Shown here piece by piece: positions 13,139-21,333 of a DNA stretch of 42,143 bases; the stretch's first letter is position 1; every line of letters begins with the position of its first letter. A program made the position numbers and the translations under genes. The notes under the pieces were generated by a model. That model searched no databases. It saw only the letters and a program-made list of their open reading frames with translations, and was not told where the DNA came from. Source of the stretch: Planctomycetia bacterium (GTDB taxonomy: Bacteria > Planctomycetota > Planctomycetia > Gemmatales > Gemmataceae); the NCBI GenBank assembly GCA_005772955.1, contig SXID01000072.1, positions 1 to 42,143 on the forward strand, read 5' to 3'.

Positions 13139-15798
13139 AGTCGTTCGCAGAGCCACGTCCCCGCGAGCATCCCCGCGAGCATGCCGACCGTCATCCCCGC
13201 GAAGTTGGACGCGACTGCCGCAGTCATGTACGCCGTCGGAAACTGCGCCGCGCAGCATCCGCCCGCGAGCATCCCCAGCACCATGCCGACGTTACCACCG
13301 GTTAACATCGCGATCGAGTGACAGCCCGTTGTCGCTGGAAACTTGCCGAACCAGCGCATCGCGACGTTCGCGAACACCACCATGCCGACCCACATCCACG
13401 GCTTCCTCACGCCGCCTCGCATCGCTTCGACACACGCGCAGCACCCGTGATCGTGCAGCGCCGCGAAGCCGTTATCGGCCCACCAACCGAGCAGCATTCC
13501 GAGGTTACCAAGCGTGAGCATTCCGAAGCACATGTCCACCCCGTGCGGAGCCGCGTACCGGCGCCAGAGGCACGCGAGTGCGATTCCCGTGAGCGCGAAC
13601 ACAATTAGGGTAAGCGTGGCTGCGAGAGGTTCACGCAACGACACGAGGAGCAGGAGAAAGACGACACCTTGCAGCGCGAAGGCGGCGGCGTGGGTGAAGG
13701 CAAGACCTACGCCCCTCCAGATACCCCCCTCTACTGAAGGAAAGGGGGAGTTTGAAGCCGCTTGCGGCTTAGCCAGTATCCCCACGCGCGTGGACGAGAA
13801 TATCAGCGTGAGGCTCGACACCACCATCAGCAGCGCCGCGACAACGGGGTGCAGCACGCCCGACGCAGCGAGCGCCATCCCGATCAAGTTGTAAGCCACC
13901 GCGCGGGCCAAGTTCAGTCGCACGGCGCGCACCGCGTCGCGGCTGAGTTCGACCGCCCACGGGAGCGTGCGAAGGTCGGCACTGTACAGCGTGACCGGGG
14001 CTGCGCTCACCGCGAGGTCGGTCCCGCTCGACAGCGCGACCCCAACGTGCGCGACCGCAAGCGCGGAAGCGTCGTTGATGCCGTCCCCGACGAACAGCAC
14101 ACGCCCACCTTCCACGGCTGCGCGCTTGTCGTCGGGGAGCATTCCGCCGCGTGCGTGAGAGAGGCCGAGCGATTCCGCCCGTTCAGTCGCGTCACCGGTC
14201 AGTACTTCGACCGACAACCCAAGTTGCGCGAAGTGCGCGAGTGCTTGCGGTGTAGAATCGCGCAAACGTTCCACCAGCGAAGCGACTGCCACGAGTACGC
14301 CATTCCGTGCAACACAAACAACCTTCCCCTCACCCCCGTTTAGCGTGCGACCCGAAGGGGCGCCGATCCATTCCCCGACCCCAATCTTGATCTCGTGCCG
14401 CGTGCCGTTCACTTCCACCAGTTCCGCGACCACGCCGGAACCGGGCACGGCGACCAGCGACCCCACACGCGGTTCTTCGCCTCGCGCGAACGGGCGCGGC
14501 AATTCCGCGAACGGCTTCGCAATCGGGTGGTTGCTCTGCGCTTGCACAAGCGAAAGCCAGCCGAGCAGTTTCGCGCGTTCGTCGCCGGTCGCAGTCGTCT
14601 CGATGTCCACGAGCGCGAAGCGGTCTTCGGTCAGTGTCCCGGTCTTGTCGAACATCACGCGATCCACGGTTGCCAGGCGTTCGATGGCGTCGCCGCTCTT
14701 CACGATCACACCGCGTTCCGCGAGGCGGTTGATCGCGGACCAGATCACGACTGGCGTTGCCAGCCCGATCACGCACGGGCACGCGACCAGCAGCACCGAC
14801 ATCGCGTTGAACAGCCCGGCTTCCCACCCCAACGAGGTGAGGAACGTCCAGTATGTGAACGTGCCGAGTGCGACACACACCACCAAAGGCAGGAACCACC
14901 GACCCAAGCGGTCGGCGCGGCCTTGCAGTGACAACGGCTTGTCACGCACCTCTTCGACGGTCGCGAGCAAGCGGTCGATTTCGCGCTCGGTTCCACTCGC
15001 GGTCGCGGTGATGCGGAACGTCGCGTCGAAACTCGCGGAGCCAGCCAGCACGCGATCCCCCGGCCGGCGCACCACCGCAAACGGCTCGCCGCTCACAACC
15101 GCCTCCGACATGAACCCAACACCCTCGCGAATGATGCCGTCCACCGCGATCAGTTCGCCCGGATGCACTTCGACCACATCGCCGGGTCGCACCTCCGAAA
15201 CGGGCAACGGGCGAGTGTCGCCGGTTCCGTCCACGAGCCGGCACGCACAAAGCCGGTCACCCCACGCTCGCGAACTCGCGAGCGCCGCGGCTTTTGAACG
15301 TGCGCCGATCACCTTCCCGAGCGTGTAGACGACGAGCAGAACCGATACGACCTCGAAGTACACCTTCCCGCGCCCGGTGACGTGTGCTTGTAGCGATGCG
15401 CAGAGTGCGCCGGTCATGGTGAGGAGGAACAGCGCTTCGATGGTGAGCCGGCCTCGGCACAGTTCGCGGGCCGCTGTGCGAACGAGCGGCCCACCGAGCG
15501 ACAGCGCGACCAGCACCGTACCCGCGAAGATGCCCCACTGCGTGAAGGCGCGGACCGGAAGTGGGACATCGTCGTGGAGGTTCAGCGCGAGGCCGAAGAT
15601 CATCGACTGCCCAACGACCAGCACACCGAGACCAAGCCGCAAACCGACGCCACCGGGCTTCGAGCCAGTGTCGCACCTTCCGCGTGCGCACGATCGCTCG
15701 CCGAGGCGGAGGCACCCGAAGCAACAGTACACCGACCCCGCGCGGCCGGCGTGCCCGCTCGCGGTGATCGGCCCGTTACAGTTCGTGCAGGTTGGCAT
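13114..15798 (-). CDS. CcoI/FixI-like heavy-metal (copper) P-type ATPase with extra C-terminal membrane domain
   Basis: The 894-residue P1B ATPase pumps copper needed for cbb3 assembly, by family and position. The N-terminus is a Cys cluster (CTNCNGPI, then YCCFGCLRLGERSC), with no ordinary heavy-metal-associated domain. It has SGEP near 234 (actuator loop), the transport motif ACPCVIGLATP near 339, the phosphorylation site DKTGTLTED near 382, NHPIAKP (nucleotide domain) and GDGINDASAL near 569. All catalytic motifs are intact. Residues about 690-894 form an additional Met/Cys-rich membrane domain. It holds three related GN/SN-x-x-GM motifs (LGNLGMLLGWW, GGNVGMVLGML, ASNFAGMTVGML) plus CCAC and GCCAAQF. 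Two repeat fragments lie in frame inside the gene (14338-14364 and 13721-13774). Its 3' end overlaps the TSUP gene. Confidence 0.88.
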   Translation of the reverse strand: MPTCTNCNGPITASGHAGRAGSVYCCFGCLRLGERSCARGRCDTGSKPGGVGLRLGLGVLVVGQSMIFGLALNLHDDVPLPVRAFTQWGIFAGTVLVALSLGGPLVRTAARELCRGRLTIEALFLLTMTGALCASLQAHVTGRGKVYFEVVSVLLVVYTLGKVIGARSKAAALASSRAWGDRLCACRLVDGTGDTRPLPVSEVRPGDVVEVHPGELIAVDGIIREGVGFMSEAVVSGEPFAVVRRPGDRVLAGSASFDATFRITATASGTEREIDRLLATVEEVRDKPLSLQGRADRLGRWFLPLVVCVALGTFTYWTFLTSLGWEAGLFNAMSVLLVACPCVIGLATPVVIWSAINRLAERGVIVKSGDAIERLATVDRVMFDKTGTLTEDRFALVDIETTATGDERAKLLGWLSLVQAQSNHPIAKPFAELPRPFARGEEPRVGSLVAVPGSGVVAELVEVNGTRHEIKIGVGEWIGAPSGRTLNGGEGKVVCVARNGVLVAVASLVERLRDSTPQALAHFAQLGLSVEVLTGDATERAESLGLSHARGGMLPDDKRAAVEGGRVLFVGDGINDASALAVAHVGVALSSGTDLAVSAAPVTLYSADLRTLPWAVELSRDAVRAVRLNLARAVAYNLIGMALAASGVLHPVVAALLMVVSSLTLIFSSTRVGILAKPQAASNSPFPSVEGGIWRGVGLAFTHAAAFALQGVVFLLLLVSLREPLAATLTLIVFALTGIALACLWRRYAAPHGVDMCFGMLTLGNLGMLLGWWADNGFAALHDHGCCACVEAMRGGVRKPWMWVGMVVFANVAMRWFGKFPATTGCHSIAMLTGGNVGMVLGMLAGGCCAAQFPTAYMTAAVASNFAGMTVGMLAGMLAGTWLCERLYAYFLTK
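13721..13774. repeat. Dispersed repeat segment inside the copper ATPase gene
   Basis: ATACCCCCCTCTACTGAAGG, then AAAGGGGGAGTTTGAAGCCG and CTTGCGGCTTAGCC, closely matches the complement of half of the 17661-17793 element. It encodes AKPQAASNSPFPSVEGGIWR (about residues 675-692) between the ATPase core and the extra membrane domain. Confidence 0.75.
14338..14364. repeat. GTTTAGCGT-family segment inside the copper ATPase gene
   Basis: GTTTAGCGTGCGACCCGAAG followed by GGGCGCC matches the other GTTTAGCGT/CGACCCGAAGGGG repeats. In frame it encodes GAPSGRTLN (about residues 479-487) in the nucleotide-binding domain, a loop region. Confidence 0.65.
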
Positions 15799-15857
15799 GG
15801 TGTTGGAATGAAGAGAAATAATCAGAGGATAGAGGAGGCCCGCTGTTGGTTCACAGG

Positions 15858-15880
15858 GTTAGCGTCGGACCCGGAGGGGC
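15858..15880. repeat. GTTAGCGT-type repeat between the ATPase and ccoP genes
   Basis: GTTAGCGTCGGACCCGGAGG followed by GGC matches the left half of the GTTTAGCGTCGGCCCC-type element. It occupies the 148-base gap; nothing else is visible there. Confidence 0.6.
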
Positions 15881-15946
15881 GGTCGCCAGATGTGGGATTG
15901 TGGCCTACCTCGCGCCGAAATGGGAGCCTGGTTGTCGTGCCGGAGT

Positions 15947-16828
15947 TCACTTCTTCGGGGCCGGCGGATCCGCGTAATCGCGGGGGAACTTATCCAGCAG
16001 TTCCGCCGCCGTGACCGAGTCGCGTTTCCCGTCCTTTGTGCGAGCCGCACGCACGATGGCGGTTGTGATCGCGGGTTTCTTGTCGTCAGGGTCGGCCTTG
16101 TTCGACCACGTGTTGCGGACGTAGATCAGCACGCTCGCGATCTCGTAGTCCTTCAATTGCTCGGAGTGAGCCGGCATCGCCGCGACCCCCCAGGACGTTT
16201 TCGACACCACCGGCGATTTCACTTCAATCGGCCCTTTCAAACCGTACAGGACGATGCGTGCCAACCGCGGCGCCGCCGCCTGATCTCCACTGACCCAGTT
16301 GGAGCCGTCGAGCGGCGGGATGTTCTCCGCTGGCTTGCCGACGCCTTCCGGCAGGTGGCACGCGGCGCAAATCGCGGCGTACTTCTTGCTCCCGATCGCC
16401 TTCAGTTCCTCGACCGTCTGCGGGTCAGGCTCAGGGGCAGCCCCGACGACCGGCGTCGCCACTGGGTTTGCTTCGTCGAACACGTCGGCGCGGAAGTCGG
16501 CGGAGTTCGCCCCAATGTAGTACCCGCCCCACATGAGCAGCGCGCCGCACACGATCGCGACCCAGAACGGCACCGGCTCGAACCCGTCGCGCGGCTCGGC
16601 CTGTTCTCGCATCAACACGCCATGCATGCCCTGAACGGAATCGGAGCCGCCCGCGCCGGCTTCGTCGTGGCCCTCGGGGTTGTCGTCCACGCCGTCCGCG
16701 GTCAACATCACGGGGTCGTTCATCTGGGCCATTTGCGCACGGTGCAAATCCTGCACGGAGTCGCCACCGGTCGGAACCACCGGTGCGTCGGTGGAAATCG
16801 GGCCGTCGTTCGGGTTCGGCGTGCTCAT
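15947..16828 (-). CDS. ccoP: cbb3 oxidase cytochrome c subunit (CcoP-like, monoheme)
   Basis: The 293-residue protein has a long acidic, Asp/Gly-rich cytoplasmic N-terminus (about 1-85). One membrane helix follows (FWVAIVCGALLMWGGYYIG, about 88-106), then a periplasmic cytochrome c domain with a single heme site CAACHLPEG (near 155). A distal Met is probably in AAMPAHSEQL. Typical CcoP has two CxxCH motifs; only one is present here. By position it takes electrons from a donor cytochrome and passes them to CcoO. It overlaps the ccoO stop by four bases, so the two are coupled. The C-terminal extension after the heme domain (ITTAIVRAARTKDGKRDSVT) is not usual. Confidence 0.85.
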   Translation of the reverse strand: MSTPNPNDGPISTDAPVVPTGGDSVQDLHRAQMAQMNDPVMLTADGVDDNPEGHDEAGAGGSDSVQGMHGVLMREQAEPRDGFEPVPFWVAIVCGALLMWGGYYIGANSADFRADVFDEANPVATPVVGAAPEPDPQTVEELKAIGSKKYAAICAACHLPEGVGKPAENIPPLDGSNWVSGDQAAAPRLARIVLYGLKGPIEVKSPVVSKTSWGVAAMPAHSEQLKDYEIASVLIYVRNTWSNKADPDDKKPAITTAIVRAARTKDGKRDSVTAAELLDKFPRDYADPPAPKK

Positions 16829-17643
16829 TCCTTCGCCTCCGGCAACGGGATTTCAGCCTTCCGCAGAGCGAGCAAGTAAGCGACCAGCGACTCGGCGTCC
16901 GCGTTCGGAATCACCTGATACTCTTCTTCCGGCGTGGTGAGCCAGAACTCCAGCAACCGCTCCTTGCCTTCGGGCGTCTGGATGTCGATCGCTGCTGGCT
17001 GGCCGGTGGTGTACTGTGAGACGAGATCGTTTCCGCGGTTCGCGATGATCGCGTCCCACTGCTTCGCGCTGGGTCGCCACCGGTAGCCGGGATCGACGGT
17101 CCACTCGCGTCCCAGTGACAAGGCCTTGTCACTGCGACTGCCAGCGATCTTCTCGCGAGTGTAGAAGAACGCGAACGACGGCATGATGCTCCACGAGTTC
17201 GCGGATCGCGGGTTGAGCAGGTGCGTGTGGTGCCACGGCTCGGACGGATTCCTCACGCCGATGTTCGCGAGGTCCGGCCCGGTTCGCATGGTGCCGAGCA
17301 TTGTGGGGTTGTCGTAGATGTAATCGCGCGACACAGTGCGCCGCAGGCCGTAACTGCGCTTGATGTCGGCCCCGGTCTTGTACTCGCCGTTCGCGTCCCA
17401 CCAGCCGCCGAACTTCTCGCTGCGCACCTGCTGGGTATGGCAGTACATGCAGCCGTTGTTCTGGTACACCTTGCGCCCCGCGAGCGCCAGCCCTTGCAAC
17501 GGTTGCGGGTACGGCGTGTCGCCTTCTTCTTTCTGATACGGCTGTTCGGCGCCGAGTTGCCAGAACGGGAACACGACCAGCCCCAACCAACTCGACGAGA
17601 ACGTGAGCAGCGCACCCAGGAAGACGACCATCCCGCGATCCAT
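16825..17643 (-). CDS. ccoO: cbb3 oxidase monoheme cytochrome c subunit CcoO
   Basis: The 272-residue protein has an N-terminal membrane anchor (GMVVFLGALLTFSSSWLGLVVFP) and the heme site CMYCHTQQVR around residues 57-66, the classic CcoO signature followed by R and S residues. RTGPDLANIGVRNPSEPWHH and NSWSIMPSFAFF (distal Met) also match the family. The start at 17643 is fixed by GGAGG on the minus strand (17651-17655) seven bases upstream. A longer frame reads into the intergenic repeat. CcoO relays electrons from CcoP to the CcoN heme-copper centre. It lies between ccoN and ccoP, as in standard ccoNOP operons. Confidence 0.93.
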   Translation of the reverse strand: MDRGMVVFLGALLTFSSSWLGLVVFPFWQLGAEQPYQKEEGDTPYPQPLQGLALAGRKVYQNNGCMYCHTQQVRSEKFGGWWDANGEYKTGADIKRSYGLRRTVSRDYIYDNPTMLGTMRTGPDLANIGVRNPSEPWHHTHLLNPRSANSWSIMPSFAFFYTREKIAGSRSDKALSLGREWTVDPGYRWRPSAKQWDAIIANRGNDLVSQYTTGQPAAIDIQTPEGKERLLEFWLTTPEEEYQVIPNADAESLVAYLLALRKAEIPLPEAKE

Positions 17644-17660
17644 CTCAGATCCTCCGAAGA

Positions 17661-17793
17661 ACCTACCCCCCAACCCCCTCCCTGATGGGAAGGGGAGAAA
17701 AGCCGCTTGCGGCTTCGCGAGACGCGCGAGAGGACACTCGCGAATCCGCGAGCGGCTTCAAACTCCCCCTTCCCTTCAGGGAGGGGGGTAGGT
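17661..17793. repeat. 133-bp palindromic element between ccoN and ccoO
   Basis: The ends ACCTACCCCCC (17661-17671) and GGGGGGTAGGT (17783-17793) are perfect inverted repeats. The interior carries GCCGCTTGCGGCTTCGCGAG with its counterpart CTCGCGAATCCGCGAGCGGC. The element covers nearly the whole gap and supplies the last codons and TGA stop of ccoN. Fragments occur at 13721-13774, 11820-11866 and 36032-36056. Confidence 0.85.
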
Positions 17794-19248
17794 CTTTTGC
17801 TCCACCGATTCCACGAAGAACGTCGGACCGCCGCTGCGCTGCTTGCCCCACCCGGCCAGGTTCATCACGAACGAGATCGCGAACGCAACGTGCCCAGTCG
17901 TGAGCAACAGCCCCGCGAGCGACCGCGTCAGCCAGTGCGGCAAGAGGTAAGCGACGATCTTCGCGAACGGGATGTCCGGGTTGTTCATCATGCGGCCCTG
18001 CCACCACCCGCCGATCGAGAGCGCCACGAAGTACGTGGTGATGCCCACCGCTGCGCACCAGAAGTGGATGCGGATCAGCGTGCGGTTGGGCCACTCTCGC
18101 CCGGTGAGTCGCGGGACCATGTAGTAGAACAGGCCGAACATGATCATCGACACGAACGCGTACGCGCCGAGGTGTGCGTGTGCGACGATGTAGTGGGTGA
18201 AGTGTGTCGTCGCGCTCACATCCTTCAGCGCCATCAGCGACCCCTGGAAGCTCACCAGCGTGTACGAGATCGCACCGAACACGGTGAACCGCAAGGCCGG
18301 GCTGTACCGCAGCCGGTGGAAGTGGCCGAGAAGCGTCATGTGGTGGTTGATCGCCACCGCGAGCACCGGGATGAACATCATCATGCTGCCAACCGTGCTG
18401 GCGGTCGCGAGCCACGCGGGGATCGGGCCGCCAATCAGGTGGTGCATCCCCGCCCACGAGTAGAACAGCGCGAGCGACCAGAACCCGATGATGCTCAGGT
18501 AGTAGCTGTGAATCGGGCGGCCGATGATCTTCGGGATGAGGTAGTACGCGCTGCCCAGCGCGACCGGCGTGAACCACAGCCCCAGCACATTGTGCCCGAA
18601 CCACCAGTTCACGATCGGCTGCACCACGCCGACGGCGGGCGACCAAAAGATCATGAACTGCGCGACGAGATAGAGCCACGGGAACCAGAAGACCGCGCCC
18701 AGGAGGTACCACTGGGTGACGTACACGTGCGGCTCGCGTCGCCGCCGGAACACGGCCACGGTCCACGCGGACACGATCCCCAGCGCCGCGACAAAGAACG
18801 GCGGTGCGTACGGCGGTGCGTCGAGCCATTCCACCGACTGCCCGTCGCCGAGGATGATGCCAACCACCGCGAGGAACACGCCGATGTTCCAGAGCACGCC
18901 AGCGAGGTAGAGCATCTTCGGGTAGATCAGTTCGGCACGCGACAGCCGGCACATGAGCCACAGGCACGCGGAAACGGACGCGAGCGACGCCCAACCGATA
19001 CCGACCGCCTGGAGGTGCGCCATCCGCACGCGGCCGAAGGTGAGTTCCGCGCTCCCGGTGAAGAAATACGGGATGTGCAGTTTGACCGACGCGAGGAGCG
19101 CAAGCATCGACCCGGTGAGCAACCAGAACACCGCGCTGGACGCGAAGAACAGCACCGGCCCGCGGCACGACGCATCGATGGCGGCGCGCTCCGCCGCCGA
19201 CTTCACGCGGTCGTACTGGGGCGGCTCTGGTGCGGTCGTCACGGGCAT
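17776..19248 (-). CDS. ccoN: cbb3-type cytochrome oxidase catalytic subunit CcoN
   Basis: The 490-residue protein has at least twelve membrane helices. Ligands are visible for low-spin heme (RMAHLQ near residue 80), CuB (WWFGHNVLGL and the HH pair in YSWAGMHHLIGG) and the heme pair HFTHYIVAHAHLGAY. The latter matches the GHVHSGA-type motif of cbb3 rather than that of aa3 enzymes. The tyrosine in FWSLALFYSW is where the cbb3 cross-linked Tyr is expected. It reduces O2 to water and pumps protons. The ATG at 19248 (MPVTTAPEPP) is chosen because upstream codons translate a dispersed repeat. The final residues (KTYPPP) and the stop come from the repeat at 17661-17793. Confidence 0.95.
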   Translation of the reverse strand: MPVTTAPEPPQYDRVKSAAERAAIDASCRGPVLFFASSAVFWLLTGSMLALLASVKLHIPYFFTGSAELTFGRVRMAHLQAVGIGWASLASVSACLWLMCRLSRAELIYPKMLYLAGVLWNIGVFLAVVGIILGDGQSVEWLDAPPYAPPFFVAALGIVSAWTVAVFRRRREPHVYVTQWYLLGAVFWFPWLYLVAQFMIFWSPAVGVVQPIVNWWFGHNVLGLWFTPVALGSAYYLIPKIIGRPIHSYYLSIIGFWSLALFYSWAGMHHLIGGPIPAWLATASTVGSMMMFIPVLAVAINHHMTLLGHFHRLRYSPALRFTVFGAISYTLVSFQGSLMALKDVSATTHFTHYIVAHAHLGAYAFVSMIMFGLFYYMVPRLTGREWPNRTLIRIHFWCAAVGITTYFVALSIGGWWQGRMMNNPDIPFAKIVAYLLPHWLTRSLAGLLLTTGHVAFAISFVMNLAGWGKQRSGGPTFFVESVEQKTYPPP

Positions 19249-19281
19249 GTGGAGTGCGGCCAGGGTTTGAATCTCAATGTT

Positions 19282-19319
19282 CGTTTCGCGCGTGGCCCCG
19301 GCGGGGCCGACGCTAAACG
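19282..19319. repeat. GTTTAGCGT-family repeat between ccoS and ccoN
   Basis: CGTTTCGCGCGTGGCCCCGG followed by CGGGGCCGACGCTAAACG contains GGCCCC/GGGGCC with a three-base loop (19294-19308). It supplies the TAG stop of ccoS (19313-19315). Confidence 0.75.
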
Positions 19320-19552
19320 GCGGTAGGTTCACCAGGGCGCGGCGTCTTCCTCAACCTGGGCGGCATTCCGGGAAAGGCGTCGGTCGCCTCGCCGATGGGT
19401 TCGTCCGGACTGAAGATCGACTTCGCGCCGCGGTCGAAGTTGTCGAACTGGCCGTCGCGGAACGCCCAGCCGAGCGCGAGCGCGGCCGCCCCGCCGAACA
19501 GCACGATCGACCCAATGACGGTCGCAAAGAGAGCGATGTCGACCGCAGTCAC
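19313..19552 (-). CDS. ccoS: cbb3 oxidase assembly protein CcoS-like
   Basis: The 79-residue protein has one N-terminal helix (ALFATVIGSIVLFGGAAALALGWAF) followed at once by RDGQFDNFDRGAKSIFSPDE. This matches the CcoS signature (W-x-x-x-x-GQF-DD-D-x-x-x-x-x-I-L). CcoS is needed in other bacteria for inserting heme and copper into CcoN. The tail is longer than usual (PGMPPRLRKTPRPGEP). It starts inside the preceding gene (ATGA overlap 19549-19552) and its stop lies within a dispersed repeat. Its location in front of ccoN fits its role. Confidence 0.85.
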   Translation of the reverse strand: MTAVDIALFATVIGSIVLFGGAAALALGWAFRDGQFDNFDRGAKSIFSPDEPIGEATDAFPGMPPRLRKTPRPGEPTAV

Positions 19553-19929
19553 GGCTTCTTCTCCTCTTTCTTCGGCTCGTCCTTCTTGGGCGCCGTTGGT
19601 TCCGGCGTCGGGAACGGCATCTTGTCGTTGGGCCCCTTGAGCGTGCCGAGCAACTTACCTCGCGCCTCGTCGCGCGACATCTTCGCGCCGACGCCGTTGA
19701 GTGCCGCCTCGTTGCGGCCGTTCACCTCATCCAGTTTCGCGGCCGCGTCCGGCCTCGGTTCGTTCTTCGCGTCTGGCTTAGCACTGTCCGGCACGTTCGG
19801 GATGGTCGTCACGAACCACATGAGGAACAGGAACGCGAACAGCACCCCAGCCGCCGCGCCCACCGTGATGAAGGGGAATCGCGGCGATTCCTGAGACGCC
19901 ATCAAATCGTTAGGAGGGATGCTACTCAT
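19549..19929 (-). CDS. Single-pass membrane protein in the respiratory cluster (hypothetical)
   Basis: The 126-residue protein has one helix (FITVGAAAGVLFAFLFLMWFVTTI, about residues 19-42). A soluble Asp/Lys/Pro-rich domain follows, and the tail repeats KKDEPKKEEKKP. The middle shows DEVNGRNEAALNGVGAKMSR. I do not recognise a family. Position between actF and ccoS, coupling to ccoS by a four-base overlap, and the topology suggest an accessory subunit or assembly factor linking alternative complex III and the oxidase. This is inference. It could equally be a CcoQ/CcoH-like subunit that has diverged. Confidence 0.65.
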   Translation of the reverse strand: MSSIPPNDLMASQESPRFPFITVGAAAGVLFAFLFLMWFVTTIPNVPDSAKPDAKNEPRPDAAAKLDEVNGRNEAALNGVGAKMSRDEARGKLLGTLKGPNDKMPFPTPEPTAPKKDEPKKEEKKP

Positions 19930-19965
19930 GGTCGCCCTGCATTTCGCATCTCGTCAGCGATGATT

Positions 19966-19993
19966 GTTGGCCCCTGCGGGGCCAACGCTAAAC
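19966..19993. repeat. GTTTAGCGT-family repeat between actF and the small membrane gene
   Basis: GTTGGCCCC (19966-19974) and GGGGCCAAC (19978-19986) form a perfect 9-bp stem with a TGC loop, followed by GCTAAAC. Confidence 0.75.
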
Positions 19994-20002
19994 GACGGCC
20001 GT

Positions 20003-21259
20003 TCAAGGAGTCTCGTTCTCGTACTCAATCGTTTCGTTCAGGCGAGCGTCTCGAATCGGTATCAGCGGCAACCGCGTGAAGCCCCATGTGGCGGACAGCA
20101 GCACCACGCTGAACATGCACACCGGCGCAACCACGTCGAGCCAGTGGAAGTGAACCGTGTCCTGATGTAGCACCGGCAACACTTGCCAGTAGAGATCATA
20201 TGCGTGCATCACCAATATCCACGCGCTGCTGAGCGCGAGCCAAAAGGGTGACCGCTTGTGCGCTCGCGGGATGAGCAGGAAGAACGGCACCACGAAGGAG
20301 AGGATCGGGAGCAGAATCGAGAGGGTGTACCAACTTCCGTTGCGGCGGAGCAGGTAGAACTGCGTTTCTTCCGGCACGTTCCCATACCAGATCAGGAAGT
20401 ACTGCGCGAACGCGATGTACGCCCAGAACACCGTGAACCCGAACATGATCTTCGCGACATCGTGCAGGTGTTCCATCGTGATCGTGTTCCGCAAGAACCC
20501 CGCGGCGCGGAGCGACAGCACGACGAGTACGACCGTCGCGAGCGACCCACGAATACCGCCGGCCCAGAAGTACACGCCGAAGATGGTGCTGAACCACGAG
20601 TATTGCAGGCTCATCAGGATGTCGAACGCGAAGAACGTGCTGGTAAGGCCAAGCAGCGCGACACCCGACGGCGCCCACCATTGCATTTTTCGCGTGAGCG
20701 CGATACCACCCACGGCGTCCTGACTTACCGACCATTTCCGCATCGCGACCGAGTAGCCAATCCAGACCGCGAAGTAGATCGCGAGCCGTGCCAGGAAGAA
20801 CCACGTGTTGAAGTACACATGCTTCACGTGCCACAGGTGCTTGAGGTGTTCTTCCTTCGGGGCTTCGGCGTGAACGAAACTGTACCACGCGTGCAGTTTG
20901 CCTGTGAGTGTGCCGACCAGCACCGGGATGAACAGCACCGCGAGCGGCAGGATCGCGCGGTTGATGTTCTCGAAGACTCGCCGCAGTCCCACCGACCAAC
21001 CCGCGTCCGCAACGTGGTGGATCATGGTCCAGAACAGCGCACCGAGCGCGATGTCGAGCGCGAACACGTAGCCGAACAGGTACGAGTGGTAGAACTGTTT
21101 CGGGTTCGCGAACAGACCGACGAGGAGCAGCAGCCCGGAGCCCAGCGCGACTCCGGTGAGGATGCGAACGCCGCCCGCGAGCGCGTCACCGACGGGCGCG
21201 ACGCTGTCCGGCAACCCGGCGGGGTAGGTATCGTCGTTGGGGATGCTCGCGCTGCTCAT
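20003..21259 (-). CDS. actF: Alternative complex III subunit ActF (quinol-site membrane subunit)
   Basis: The 418-residue protein has about ten hydrophobic helices, as in ActF of Rhodothermus and Flavobacterium complexes. Visible segments include GSGLLLLVGLFANPKQFYHS, SYLFGYVFALDIALGALFWTM, LPLAVLFIPVLVGTLTGK, and FWAYIAFAQYFLIWYGNVPE with ETQFY, which resembles the ActF quinone-side helix. It pairs with ActC as the second NrfD-like subunit; no cofactor motif is expected. It lies downstream of actE with a palindromic repeat in the gap, and upstream of the small membrane gene. Homology is inferred from helix pattern and gene order. Confidence 0.85.
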   Translation of the reverse strand: MSSASIPNDDTYPAGLPDSVAPVGDALAGGVRILTGVALGSGLLLLVGLFANPKQFYHSYLFGYVFALDIALGALFWTMIHHVADAGWSVGLRRVFENINRAILPLAVLFIPVLVGTLTGKLHAWYSFVHAEAPKEEHLKHLWHVKHVYFNTWFFLARLAIYFAVWIGYSVAMRKWSVSQDAVGGIALTRKMQWWAPSGVALLGLTSTFFAFDILMSLQYSWFSTIFGVYFWAGGIRGSLATVVLVVLSLRAAGFLRNTITMEHLHDVAKIMFGFTVFWAYIAFAQYFLIWYGNVPEETQFYLLRRNGSWYTLSILLPILSFVVPFFLLIPRAHKRSPFWLALSSAWILVMHAYDLYWQVLPVLHQDTVHFHWLDVVAPVCMFSVVLLSATWGFTRLPLIPIRDARLNETIEYENETP

Positions 21260-21274
21260 CGGACCGTGTTTCTT

Positions 21275-21333
21275 GTAGGACAGGCTTCCAGCCTGTCATT
21301 GCTCCAAAACGACAGGCTGGAAGCCTGTCCTAC
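21275..21333. repeat. GTAGGACAGGCTTCC palindromic repeat between actE and actF
   Basis: A perfect 23-bp inverted repeat has arms 21275-21297 and 21311-21333 (core GTAGGACAGGCTTCCAGCCT) and a 13-base loop. The right arm supplies the actE TAG stop (21330-21332). It belongs to a different sequence family from the neighbouring repeats. Confidence 0.9.

Noticed and set aside
17707-19326. Long plus-strand open frame antisense to ccoN
   Set aside because: It is an Arg/His/Asp-rich shadow of a strongly conserved oxidase gene. High-GC third positions create such frames, and the real gene has all heme and copper ligands.
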